Of a DNA stretch of 64,000 bases, positions 21,703-33,899 are shown in pieces. The stretch comes from Ophiura sarsii (taxonomy: Eukaryota; Echinodermata; Ophiuroidea; Amphilepidida; Ophiuridae). A model generated the notes under the pieces. It was not told where the DNA came from and searched no databases. It saw only the letters and a program-made list of their open reading frames with translations. The DNA lies in the NCBI GenBank assembly GCA_035610835.1, contig CM069447.1, positions 76,010,312 through 76,074,311 on the forward strand. The letters are read 5' to 3'. Each line of letters starts with the position of its first letter. Positions within the stretch are counted from its first letter, which is position 1. The translations under genes were made by a program, and so were the position numbers.

Positions 21703-22031
21703 GTGGCTTACTGGCGCCACAGCGAAACAGGGAAAAAATTGGGTGTCGTCGGGGCCGCCAAAGTGGGATATCGGAACAGGAAATGTACAAGGTGAAAAAG
21801 GAAATATATGTGGAATACAAACTGCTTTATAGCAGTAGGAAAACCTGGCTTACCGGTGCCACATTGAAACAGGAGAGAAATTGGGTGGCTTCGGGGCCGC
21901 CACAGTGGAACAGCGGAACAGGAATATTTTGAGTTAAAAAGTGAATGTCGGTACATACGGCTTCCTCGCGCCACAGCGGCCCCAGATGAAACCCAATATT
22001 TCCCTATTTCGCTGTGGCGCTAGTAAGCCAT
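21703..22031. mobile_element. Inverted-repeat element (about 330 bp), GGCTTACT...GCGCCACAGCG ends
   Basis: The left end GTGGCTTACTGGCGCCACAG continues to AAATTGGGT. The right end ACCCAATATTTCCC...CGCTGTGGCGCTAGTAAGCC is its inverse. An internal second copy of the left end (GCTTACCGGTGCCACATTG) starts near 21848. Confidence 0.75.
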
Positions 22032-22042
22032 GGTTTCCTACA

Positions 22043-22490
22043 TACACCTAGCACAAAAAGGTTTGATGTTGGCTAATTCAAAATAGATCATCGATACAAA
22101 AAACTGAGATATACATGAAATGAGCAAATTTCTTCTCCGCAGTTTGATATCTCATTCAAAAAAATCTAATTGATACTTATGGCGATTTCAATGACCGCGC
22201 CATAACAACAGCAAAGTTGCATAATAAATGGTTTTCTATGGGATATCATTGATTTGTGTGGGATTACGCAGTAAAAATGTGTGTGTTAAGACTCACAGCT
22301 AATCAGCAAAAGACGTTTAATCTTCACAGCTAGTCATCCTTTATACCTCAATCACTCCAGACCGACTCATCCAGATACCTAGGTGGCTGGTTCAGATCAT
22401 ACATACCACACAGTTATGGCAGTAATCACAAACAAATCAATGATATCCCATAAAAACAATATATAGTGCAACTTCAAGTATCTAGGATCA
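22043..22490. mobile_element. Foldback family C, copy 1 (right arm truncated)
   Basis: It starts CACCTAGCACAAAAAGG and contains GATGTTGGCTAATTC, GAGATATACATGAAATGAGC and TTTGATATCTCATTC. The inner inverted pair is TATGGGATATCATTGATTTG / CAAATCAATGATATCCCATA. It is related to 25545-26075. Confidence 0.6.
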
Positions 22491-22524
22491 TCACTATCAT
22501 TCATTTACATGACTGAAATTGCCG

Positions 22525-22965
22525 GAAAGCTCGTGGACAGCTCAGACATGGGCTGCATACAACAAACTTGACACAATGTGAAAGGCAAAACTTGATAGAA
22601 ACATCAACATCAAGTTTTTCAGGGAATGTGTAGAAATTATCCTTCTATAATGCCTCAGACACCTTAACGGTGTGAGGATAGAACTGATGAATGCTATACA
22701 CAGCTACTTAAAATCCAGATTGGTATATGGTGACTTACCTCCCATCTAAGTCACTCTAAGAAAGAGGAAATCACACTGAGGACCAGCCTTAGGATCTCCA
22801 ACTTGATGCTCTGGACTCCTAAATATGTTCATTCTAGCCGTGACAGGAAAAACACTACTTATCCTGACAGCGCTACAAAAGACTTTGGTATTGACCCTAA
22901 GTGAGATTCCACAGCTCATGAATAAAATGAAGCTGCATGGTATCAATGTCAACTGTTCCGTCCAA
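22525..22965 (+). pseudogene. Decayed LINE fragment, C-terminal region
   Basis: One frame, with several stops, reads TWAAYNKLDTM, KAKLDRNINIKFFRECVE, LKSRLVYGDLPPI, VTLRKRKSH and LSEIPQLMNKMKLHG. This resembles the end of invertebrate LINE ORFs (thumb plus a C-terminal basic region). At least four stops interrupt it. Confidence 0.55.
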
Positions 22966-23002
22966 TGACGACCGATGATGATGATAATAGATCATTTTCG
23001 TC

Positions 23003-23225
23003 ATAACGTAATTTACCCCGTTTATGCGCTCCCTTTAAAGATCATTTCCTTTCGACGTAAGTTTCCCTGTTCCTTCCCTCCCTTAAAAAGTCATTTCCTA
23101 ACGTAAGTTTTACAGTTCATACCTTCCCTTTAAATATAAATGTCATATTAACGTAAGTTTTCCCGTTCCTGCGCATCCTTTAAAGATAATATCCTACTTA
23201 CATGTAACGTAAGTTTTCCTGTCAC
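23003..23225. repeat. Minisatellite, 4-5 imperfect copies of about 55-60 bp
   Basis: Each copy has AACGTAAGTTTTCCCGTTCC, a short variable part and CCTTTAAAGATCATTTCCT. Confidence 0.75.
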
Positions 23226-25544
23226 TCAATTGCGAACGTTTTCACATTACAGGTAAATGCAAATGTGTAATATTTAGGCATGATAACGTATGTCACCGTA
23301 TTCCAGGACTTCATTTAAATAATATTCAAAGACAGCTCTGCTTTGTACGATTATATAGTTTATTTGCAAACAATGTGCGTAGCGATGGGACAAACATGTT
23401 CCAATAACTATGTAATCTATTCCATTGCAAAACGTTGGGGATCGTCTTATTCGAGCAAAATAACCCAACAGCAAAACCTTAATCTATCTTTCTACATCTA
23501 CATCTACAGAAATACTCAGTAAAATTGCTTTCATGCAATATCTGGCCTAGTTGAATAATGGCGCAGGTTGAATCAACACGGCAAAAAAACCCACCAGGAA
23601 TCAAATGATATGAATACAATTGTTAAAGCAATTAACGGTTTTGGTGTTGTACACAGATGGTGACAGGTCATTCCAATCAGTGATGGTACAAGGACAAAAA
23701 CATATTTGTACACATTTATCTCAGACCACGCTAAGTAAAGAGAATATCTTCAAAATTGAAATTTGCAAAATGTCTCCTACACTAAGTTGTTAGTTTATAA
23801 AACATATATTTGTTAGCTTATTAATTATCTACCATTGTTTTTATCCGAAATTTATCCGTTTCTTTACGAAATTTCGTGAATCGTGACACTCAATATTTTT
23901 TGAAAATATTCATGGCGTTCTCAGAGCTATTTTCCAAAATGCGCTAACTCACTTTTTGTTCAAAACTGTGTCATTGGCACAAATGTATTATTGTTATCAT
24001 TTTTTTCTACAAATGGATCTAATTCGTTCTATAGGCTATGATAAAATTGTACTTTAATTCCAAACAGATCCAACGCACTACTATTTTTTTCTAGTAGTGC
24101 TACGGGAGCTAACTCTAGACTGACCAACCACCATTGTGCAATGCGCCTAACCGACAACCATGTTGCCTACTTGGAACTTAGACAGCACTGCACACCTTGC
24201 GCCATTCCCTAGCCGGGAAATTCGAGAAAAAAAGGAGGAGGAAATCCCCGATATTTGTGGCCAAAATGCATTAGCAAACATATTAGAGAGGAGGGGGTTT
24301 GTTATGGAAGGGTGCTGCAGGGTGCGTATGGTTCATTACTGTGGTAAGTTGGTTTCATTACAAAAAAACAAGCGGACATGCTTATTCATTCAGATCCCAC
24401 ACCAGTAATTAATTTCAGTCCTTGCAGAAGTCAATCATTTTATTTTATTTATTTTTTGTCAGCTGGGCATCCTGTGGCCCAATGTTTATAGAATTAAACA
24501 GAAATGGTACTTATTGCTCCCAGATGATTAAGTTGTAATTTAATCCTGATCACCTGATACCACAGTGCAAAAAGAAATATTTTCATTGCATTTTGTAGGT
24601 TTTTGGATGCATTTTGATTGTAAATGTTCTGGCAACATTTCTCAATTTTTTCTGATAAACGACGGCGCTACACCAGTTGTTGGGGGTTAATTTCTTGGAA
24701 CTGTGGGGGATATCATATATAATTGTAATCATTAAATGATCAAAGATATCATGACATTTAAGGAAAATGCCACCTCACATTTTTTTAAATCGCCATTTTA
24801 AAACATATTTGAATTGTATGGTCCTGAATATTATAGCATAGGCCTATGTTAGAAACCCTAATTCACTCCCTTATAAGCAAAAAACCGGGTGAAATTCCCA
24901 TACTTGGAACTTTTTTAGAGAATATTTCTATTTTGGCCTATAATTCACTGTTCAGCGAATACGGCGGGATTTTGAGGTCGGCCATGTTTGGTGACGGGGG
25001 TCATTATGATGTCATGCGTGGAATGTTTGTACTTGTTTTGGTATGTATGGATAGAGGGAACCTCTAGCTATACCAGGGTATCCAAATAAGCATACTCTGC
25101 ATTTCGGATTGGATTTTTTAGGGGTGGTAACAACCCATCCCCACACCACCTCCTCTCCGGAGTAACCCTTTATATATTCATTGCAAACTGTAAAGTGGTA
25201 AAAAGTCGATTCTAGGTAGCTTTACTTAATTGGACAATCTCAAGATTGACCAAACTAAATCAGATGAAATAAACGGCATATGAAAGCTAAGCGTTTAGTC
25301 TATTAATATGTATACAATTGTTACACCAAATTCTAGAATTTCATGGTCAATAAGTTGGGTCAACACGTGCACGGTTTTTTGAGACACCCTGGAGACAATG
25401 CAAATTTACCACTGGTACCTGTATTTATGGAAACACCCATATACTGGTCACACAGTACAACAATTATAGGCCATGTGTGACAGTAGTATTATATATTGGT
25501 CCTTTCTTTGTTGTGTGGCATGAACCCTATACTGATAATATACA
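23226..25544. other. No gene supported (2.3 kb)
   Basis: Two frames (24160-24408; 24846-25067) have protein-like composition. The first is followed by GTAAGTTGG, a good donor. Neither shows a recognisable domain nor a matching acceptor, so no gene is called. A small palindrome, GCACTACTA...TAGTAGTGC, lies near 24076-24101. Confidence 0.3.
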
Positions 25545-26075
25545 CTTACCACAAACAGTCCCTGACCGGGTGCTTTGATGCTGACTTATCCGAAATCAAT
25601 AATCGAAAAATCTGAGCTATACATTTCATGAGCAAATTTCTTTTCCGTAGTTTAATACCTCATTCATAAAAAAACGAGTGGATATTATGTTATGATTGTT
25701 TAATCGACCAACACTACCAAAACAATTCTTGCACTAAAATTGTATTTCAATGGGATATCCTTGTTCAGTGTGCGTGCGATTACGCATTGCCAATGTGTGT
25801 ACCAACTCCCTGTCGATGCCTGTTACCCATTCATCTCCATACCTGACTGGTTGAGATAGCACACAGTGGACAATACAAATCAAAGATATATCCCATAGGA
25901 AACCAATTCTAGTGCAACTTTGTTGTCGTTACTTGTGGTTATTGAATTATTATAAATGAGGTATCAAACTACCGAAAGGAAATTGGCCCATTTAATGTAT
26001 ATCTCAGATTTTTGGTACCGATCATTGATTTTGGATTAGCCAACATCAGGGACTTTTTGTGCTAGGTGTAGTATA
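25545..26075. mobile_element. Foldback family C, copy 2 (about 530 bp)
   Basis: Long arms pair. The left (GTCCCTGACC...CTTATCCGAAATCAATAATC...GAGCAAATTTCTTTTCC) matches the inverse of the right (GAAATTGGCCCATTTAATG...GATTTTGGATTAGCC...CAGGGACTTTTTGTGCTAGG). Internally ATGGGATATC is matched by ATATCCCAT. No coding capacity. Confidence 0.75.
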
Positions 26076-26241
26076 ATAATGTCAAAGCGTTATTGTTATA
26101 CTTGATAAATACAACATATTCAATAGACTATTCAAGTGGAAAACTTTCACAGACTAGAAGCTTATATAACTTGTTTTGGATGTTCATAGCCCTATGACTA
26201 GTTATAATAATATCAAACTGAAATCTGCTCTAGGGATAGTA

Positions 26242-27305
26242 CAGGCTGTCCCATGATTAGCACCCATCGATGCCCGAAGTTCAGTATCGAAATCAATTGG
26301 ATTAGATCCGTTTTCATACTGTACCCTCATGTAGATCATGAATGATTTATCAAACTCAAGATACACGCCATCATTTAAGACATGGTATATTTCACCTTTT
26401 TGACAAAGTGCTAAAAATAAAAAAAAGTGTGTGTTATTACAGCTTGTTTGAAAGAAACTCGTGTATTCTAATAATTTCTTGTCTACTTATTACTATTAGT
26501 TTCTTTCTGTTGTAACTTTTATTATTCATGGTTGTTCAAATCATTACTTATTAATTAATAATTATTAATTTGAAGGGTAAGTTCGTCACACTTGCGTGAC
26601 CCCATGCATTGTTTTATTTGACAAGTGTTTAGGGATTTCTAAATAACTGATGATGTGGTATTTGGTGAATTATAGCAAAGGCTTATATTTAATATTCACA
26701 TTGGAGAATAGATTTGGTAAAGTTAGACAGTAAGATACTGTATTATTGTACCAAGGTTTGCAAGAAATTGCATCCATAATATGAAGAAAAAAATAGTCTG
26801 AGAATCTGCTAATTACCAATCAGCCCTTTTATGGCAAAAGAATGTATCTTATATGTAGTTTTCTAACAGTATACTTCCTTTTAACATGATCAAAGTTAGC
26901 TTTTTTCTCCATAAATCAAGTAGTGGTAAAAGGCAGTATATTACTTTTATTGTCTTTACAAGTTGCAACCTTTTCCTAAGTGAGAGTTATTGAACCAAGT
27001 CAACAAAATCCATGTTAAAAGGAAGTATATCATATAAGATACATGCTTTTGCCATAAAAGGGCTGCAATGACCACGTCTTCCCTCAAGTTTGGCTTCAAA
27101 ACCATATAGAAACAAATATTGGGGTCGCTCATGCGGGACGATCCATTTTTACTTTTCAAATTGAATCAAAATGAAGGATTATAGATCCATGATTTGAACA
27201 AATAATGATACAACAACAGTTTCAAATAGAAAGGAACGATTAAGAGAATGTATGAGTTTCTTTCAAACAAGCTGTTTACACACACAATATTTCGGGGACA
27301 ACCTG
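26242..27305. mobile_element. Mariner-type non-autonomous element (about 1.06 kb)
   Basis: The ends CAGGCTGTCCC and GGGACAACCTG are inverted repeats flanked by TA. Subterminal inverted segments support it: CAGCTTGTTTGAAAGAAACT near 26441 with its inverse near 27254, and GCCCTTTTATGGCAAAAGAA near 26823 with its inverse near 27045. A further isolated CAGGCCGTTCC end lies near 32117. Confidence 0.7.
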
Positions 27306-29575
27306 TATATCGTAACTTTTTTAGACATATATTTTGATTAAACAAGCACTGGAATAGAACTAGTTTGAATAACAAATTGTATTTCACGGTTTGAATTTCT
27401 TAATTAACGCAACCACTTTTAAAGTCGCACTTTTGGGATCGTAGTTCCACCCAAGAAGCAGCGTACCCAACACTCATTGACCACATGCCATGTTATCCTA
27501 ACCATTTAAGTGTACATGTCGGAGAAAACAGGATGATAACAAAATCTAGGAACATGAAGGTTGTCCAATATTGCTCATATATGGTTTGCTGGGTACAGTT
27601 GATGAAAGATTCAGGTTTACAAAGTTTGAAAATTCTGACCCCCTGACTTGGATTTTCTGCCCCATGGCATTTTATCCCCATTTTGAGCCATAAAATCATA
27701 TAAAATCGTTTAAATTATCTCTGTTTCTAAAGGCACAAAATGGGATTCTTTGCATCAAATGATTTCTGAATCCAGTCCATTTATCATTGATACACGGCAT
27801 TGGTATTATGTAGATTCAACCAGAAATTACCCACCTCATTCTGAATTACGAGGGGAGTCACAGAAAAAAGTATCCCTGCGAGGCATTGATTTTGTGACGA
27901 AAAAGGGGCAATATTTAAATGTAAATAGGATTTTATCCCAGCAGTGAATTGAAAAATTAAATCTGTTCTGGGGAAATGTTTCTAGATACACCCAATTCAG
28001 TGTTTCTATAAGGCATTTAGACATTTATTTTAAACAATTGAAGATATATGATTTATTTGAGATATTGTTGTAATACAGGAATGTAATTCAATCAAATAGG
28101 TCACAGACTTTAAAAAAAAATATTTGTATGTAAATGATTGTTTCTAGACAGAAAATATTTTAAGTGTTTTGAAATAAGATATTGTTGTTTTGATTTTAAA
28201 AGGTTACTTAAACCATACATTAATTCCAAAGTCTCTCACATCAGAGAATTGAAGTAAAGGTTTGTGTAGTCAAAGGTAACGGTCTTTTGAAGCAATCAGT
28301 GTTTCTAGATTGTAAAGTAATATAAATTAAACTCAATAGTTTGCTTAGAATAGGTCAGGTTCAAATACAAATAGCCTACGTCAATCAGTTGTTTACATCA
28401 TTAATTTTAAATACACTAATCCTAGAGTCAATCATACTGGAAATGTGGAATTGCCTAAGGGTAAACAAAAAAGTGTTTCTATTTTATGGTATTTTTTCCA
28501 AGCGGGAGGATGACTGATCCATGGGTGGTGTACACCAGTTATTGGATATTATGAATAAGAAAATTCGTCGGGTATGGGGTTACCGTTCACCCTACCCACC
28601 CCACAGGACTCCCCAAGCCAACTTTTGAACTTACTTTCATGGTCCTAAAACAAATTCAGGATGTTACCAAATTTATTTTGGTATGCTTAGGGGTTATTCA
28701 AAATGGCGTCCAAAATGGCCCCCAGAACTGGTCAAATCTCAACATCTCATTAAATGACATTATAGCAATCGAAATGTATGGGGAAAGTATAGTTTTAATA
28801 GTGGGATGTCACTCATATCAACTGTTGCTTTGTTAACCCACCTAAATCCAATATGGCCGCTAAAATGGCTGCCAAAAATGATTACATTCCATGAATTGGC
28901 ATATGAACCAACATGTATGATCAGATCTACAGCTCATAGGCTTTATCGTAGACTAAATAGTGAATATTGTCCCATTAGATTTGGGAGGGGGGTATTGGTA
29001 TTACATAGTTATACAATCCAAAACAATTGTTTTAGGTCATTTAATATCAAATTAACCATTTTGGCAGCCATTTTGTAAAGTGATACAGAATGAAAATTGT
29101 CACGGAGGTGGGCCTTTTCAGTTTAGAACATACTAGTTGGTAAATTTGATGCAATATAAATTCTTACAATATCTATTTTGGAATACCATACACTCATGTA
29201 GACTATATTTACATTTACAGCGGCCATTTTGGTGGCAATCTTGGAGTTTAAGTACGTTATTACAATGCAAACATACTGGATATGAGTGGTCTAATACATA
29301 CATCCCAATGTTAAAACTATAATTTCATCCTACATGTTGGTTATATTATCCCATATTATGGAATTCCGACAATTAGTTCAGTCATTATGGGAACCATTTT
29401 GGTGGCCATTTTGGATTGTAAAGTATGTTAACAAATCAAAACATATTGGATATGAGTTATTATATAACCCATGAAAATATTCTAGACATCTGATTGTGTG
29501 ATAATACATTACACAACACAACATATTTTGGCCTATTTCATGCTTGACGTCATTCCCGGTCATTTTGTGTCTTTC

Positions 29576-29613
29576 AAAAAGTACTATTGACCGGGCGGTC
29601 AATAGTACTTTTT
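29576..29613. repeat. Perfect 18-bp hairpin
   Basis: AAAAAGTACTATTGACCG (29576-29593) and CGGTCAATAGTACTTTTT (29596-29613) pair without mismatch around a GG loop. Confidence 0.95.
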
Positions 29614-30190
29614 TGAATAGACCAAAAATGCCCTCCCTCGTAGGCTCGTGCGCTCCCGGCATGGAGCGTCTTGAGAGACCCTGTATAAAACCTGAATGTG
29701 ATCGTCATTCTACATAAAGTTTTCTCATAATTTCTACAAATCTAGAAGGCCCGCTAGAAGGCCCTACTCGGTATAAACAATAAATCGATTCCACTACTAT
29801 CTGCGTGTACGGACTCCGCTCAGTGCACAGCATGCAACAGTGTGCACAGCAAAAGAGGAATCGCTTCAAAACAAGTAAACAAGTCGTCTGCATTGCATTA
29901 TTATTATTTGGCACAGATCTTTTATCCGCTGAATTAACATTTCATTGAATCTTAGTCATGAATCATAAATATTTGTTGTCAATTCACCTGAGGTTGAGGG
30001 CATTCTGCAACGAGGTCTAGACCTCTATCGATGAGATGAGTTCAGCATAATTATTCCTCGGCGACTTGCTCGGAGTAAACTAACTTTAAAAAGTAAGCTT
30101 ATTTTTGATTTTGTCGAGAATCGACTAGCATATTCACTAAGAAAAATGTGTTCAAGTGTGAATATTTTCATGCGTTATATAAAACAAATA

Positions 30191-30360
30191 ATGGACTGCT
30201 CTTTATTCGTGAAATGGGGTGAAATATTGTCCCTCGGTGATCTGGAGACCGTAAGCCTACTATTTTCCCTCAGCCTCCGGCTTCGGGAAAATAGTAGGCT
30301 TACGGTCTCCAGATCACCTCGGGGCAATATTTCACCCTATTTCCCTCATGAGCAGTCCAT
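30191..30360. repeat. Long hairpin: perfect 34-bp inner stem, about 75-nt arms overall
   Basis: 30236-30269 (GGTGATCTGGAGACCGTAAG...TTTTCCC) is exactly complementary to 30285-30318 with a 15-nt loop. Pairing continues outward with few mismatches (GTGAAATATTG / CAATATTTCAC; ATGGACTGCTC / GAGCAGTCCAT) to 30191 and 30360. Confidence 0.95.
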
Positions 30361-31165
30361 ATTACTAGTGGTCTAATACATACATCCCATAATTAAAACT
30401 GTATTTTCATCATACGTTTTGGTTGATATTATCCCGTTTTACTTAATTCTAAATTTGTTCAGTAATTTTAGGACCCATTTTGGGGGCCATTTTGGATTTT
30501 TAACTATGTTAACAAAGCAAAATACTGGATATGAGTTACTAGTGGTCTAACACATACATCCCATTGTTAAAACTATACTCTGATCATACTTGTTGGTTCA
30601 TATATTCCAATTTATGAAAGTTTACCATTTTTGACAGCCATTTTAGCGGCCATCTTGGATTTAGGTGTGTTAACAAAACAAAACATTCTTGATATGAGAG
30701 TGTAGTGGTCTAATGCATACATCCCACTATTAAAACTATACTCTCACCATACATTTTTATTGATATATGTCATTTTATGAGATCTGACCAACTCTGGCGG
30801 CAATTTGGACGCAATCTTGAATAACCCCTTAGCATAGGAAAATTATTTTTGATAACATTGTGAATATGTTTTAGAACCATGAAAGTAAGTCAAAACAATT
30901 GGTTTGGGGGAGTCCTGGGGACAGGGGGTGCACGGTAACCCCCTGTATATACCCGACTAATAATGTGTTATTGTTTTAGAAAATATTAAAACATTACTAT
31001 ATAGAAACACTATGTTTTTCAGTATCCAGACATATTTCCCCAGCTAAGTTTGAATAGTTTTTGATAGCCAATATGTCATGTTATGAGACTACAATCAGGT
31101 TATTTTAATCCACTGCTGGGATAAATTCCTGCAAGCGATTGAACATTTTTACATAAACAATCAAG

Positions 31166-31198
31166 AAGTGGGACCCCCCCCCCCCCCCCCCCCCCCCC
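31166..31198. repeat. Poly-C tract
   Basis: A C run of about 33 bases at the outer edge of the inner arm of the foldback. Confidence 0.95.
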
Positions 31199-31690
31199 TG
31201 GTGAGGAAGAAGGAGTTAAGTGAATTTGGTTTGATTTTCACAATACTAAACCTATGTACTTACAATAGTTTTATCTTGATTAAAACATAATTTGACAATA
31301 GACATCAAGTATGAACATTATGCAAAAATGGGCAATTATATGTAATTTTGGGAGATTTTGGGGCTTAAAAGGGGCTAAAACTTGATGGGGCAAAAAATCC
31401 AAGCTATAGGGGCCAGATTTGTCAAACCTTGTCAGCATGAATATTTCATCAAGTATATATACTAAACCAAAAATGAGCAAAATCCGACAACATTCATGTT
31501 CCGCCCACCGTTTGGTTTTCTCAGGCACGCACTCTTAATTTAAGCATACAATATTGATTTCTATGCTAAAAGTTTGCCCAATCCGATTTCTAAACGATTT
31601 ACTATTACTCGTAATTCGATTATAATTCAATATTTGTTTTAACAAAGGCAGTTATTTATAACGACAAAATAACATTCATCTGGTAGTTAA

Positions 31691-31929
31691 CACCTTCCAC
31701 GCGACTATAAGTTTTACAATACACAAAACAGAATTTTCAGAAACATTTCCCACATTTCAGGGTCTATCTCAAGGATTAATGGACCGATACTTGGCATGAT
31801 GGTACTTATTTCAATGTATTTCTCATGGTGATTTCAATTATGGTAATGTTATTCAATAATTTTGACATTTTTGAAACATTTTGTGCAATTTTGGAATGTC
31901 GTCGGCAGCTGCCTGCCGCGTGGAAAGTG
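31691..31929. mobile_element. TTAA-flanked MITE (239 bp)
   Basis: TTAA at 31687-31690 and 31930-31933 flank inverted ends CACCTTCCACGCG and CGCGTGGAAAGTG. A related interior (TTTTCAGAA.ATTTCCCA..TTTCA) is seen near 11575-11600. TTAA duplication is characteristic of piggyBac-type transposition. Confidence 0.8.
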
Positions 31930-32354
31930 TTAACACATTTAACAGTTATCACACATTGCATGATTATAATATTGGGTTAAATATGAAACTGCAATTACAT
32001 AAATGTGTCAAGTATTAACATTGATAATTATGCCATTGTAAATCGCGTTATAATAATATTGTGTACGTATAATAGCGCAGTATATAGGTCAATGACTTGT
32101 ATATAACGTTATCTACAGGCCGTTCCAAAATGATTAGTACCCATCAATGCAAAAATATCATTACTTTTCTTATATATACATCAGTGATATTAGGTTTGTT
32201 CATTTAAACCACACTTGAAAAATTGTTACCTTTCATTAGAATTTTAGATCATGATAATACATGGACTTATTAAACCCCTTACGATGTAAACAGCCTCAGG
32301 GCGCTGTACAGAAAAATCTTAACAAATACAAAAAGGCATATGCTGAAATATATA

Positions 32355-33185
32355 CAGGGTGAGTCAGAATATTCAGGTCCAGATTTTACAACCAGTTAAA
32401 ATGTAAATATTAATATAGTTAATAGGTTGCCTAGCAAGATGAAATTATTAGCTATAGCCTACATTTTATTTATTTTCAAATTGATTATTCGAAAGGGGAG
32501 ATATTGGCATTTCCCCAAATTATTTGAAATTAAATATGTTATCTGAACTTATTAAATCAAACTTTTCTAAGGGACCCCTATGTATTACGCGTCATAAGTC
32601 AATCAAAGGCGTGTTGATATTCGCAGCATGTATAATAGAAAAATTGTATTTGCGGTTGTGCTTTTGGTCTAGTTCAGAAACATATCCAAAAAGGTGTGAG
32701 TAACAAAGGATTTTTTTGCAAGTGACATTCATCATTATATTTCAAAAACTAGATCAACATGGTTCGTAGATATTTATTTATTTCATCTCTTTACATAAAG
32801 ACAAGACGTATTCTGCAAGTCAAACGGAGCTTCTGTTTACGGTTTCCAAGTGTAAAAAGGATTCCGTCAAAATGTTGCATCAGGATATTCATAAGAAATT
32901 TAATGACTATGAAAGTGTTTTGGTCTATCTATCAAATTTTGTTTTTATTTATACCATTTCAGCAGTTATACAGTTTGGATCCACCAACTTGAAACATTTT
33001 GGATTTCGCGCTTTTTCTTAAATATGTTGTAATTCTGGCAGGGAATATGGCATTGTCTTGAAAACATCACCAAGTATGAAAAAGTATGTATACTCTTATA
33101 AACAATGGCGACTTTACCAATTATTGACAAGAATAATATTTCTTGAGTTTTGAAAACGGGACCTGACTATCATGACTCACCATCC
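32355..33185. mobile_element. Mariner-like non-autonomous element (about 830 bp), right end eroded
   Basis: The left end TA|CAGGGTGAGTCAGAATATTC with AGGTCC is matched by GGGACCTGACTATCATGACTC at the right. The last bases diverge (CACCATCCC instead of CACCCTG). The interior is non-coding. Confidence 0.55.
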
Positions 33186-33596
33186 CACCGATAATCAATA
33201 CAAAATATAATATGCAGACATCAGACTTATTACACTAAAAATGGTTTGAAATAAACAAAGGCAAATTTGTCTAATACTCTAACATTTTAAAAATGTTCGT
33301 GACGATTGAGCGATTTCAGGTTGTGTCAGGCTGTGTCAGATAATGTGTTCTTACTTTACAAGGGTTTAAAATATAGTCATGTAGAATTCAGTGACAGCTT
33401 ATATATAGTGGCTTAGATTACATTTTCGCATTGGTAGAACAAGTTGGCACTTTCTTTCAATTGAAGACAACCACAACACATTATTACTTTTAATCACAAA
33501 GTAACTTCTTGTGCACCAATGAACGCATATTATGGTACGAAGCTGTTAATATTGATGCTGTTAGTGTCAAAATATGATTCAAATTAGAACGAATTC

Positions 33597-33899
33597 TCGT
33601 AACACTACAATAGTTACAATACACTATTAAACCTGCATTGTATAATCCCTATTCGACATTATACTGTCGTAACACCGCACTATATACAATACACTATTAA
33701 ACCGACATTGTATAATCAATATTCGACATTATACTGTCGTAACACCACAATATTTACACTACACTATTAAACCTATACTGTTTAATCACTATTCTACATT
33801 ATATTGTCGTAACACCACAATATTTACAATACGCTATTAAACCTATACTGTTTAATCACTATTCGACTTTATACTGTCGTAACACCTCACTCTATACAA
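33597..33899. repeat. 74-bp minisatellite, left half (4 copies)
   Basis: Unit: AACACCACAATATTTACAAT, ACACTATTAAACCTATACTG, TATAATCACTATTCGACATT, ATACTGTCGT. The array breaks at 33899 and resumes at 34418. Confidence 0.9.

Larger units (their letters stand above)
27540..31510. mobile_element. Large foldback structure (about 4 kb) with arms near 1 kb
   Basis: The left arm (27540-28860) and the right arm (30660-31510, inverted) share a long ordered series of segments. These include AACATGAAGGTTGT/AACATGAATGTTGT, CTTGGATTTTCTGCCCCAT, TTTATCCCAGCAGTG, GGGGAAAT.TTTCT, GACTCCCC.AA.CCAA, CTTACTTTCATGGT.CTAAAACA and AGGGGTTATTCAA. Divergence is roughly 15-30% by eye, with indels. The middle holds a 165-175-bp tandem repeat rich in GGCCATTTTGGAT (28680-29480, 30350-30830) and two sharp hairpins. 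No coding sequence is recognised. Confidence 0.7.

Noticed and set aside
24160..24408. Possible exon with good donor GTAAGTTGG
   Set aside because: No recognisable domain, no acceptor and no partner exon. The composition before the donor is low complexity.
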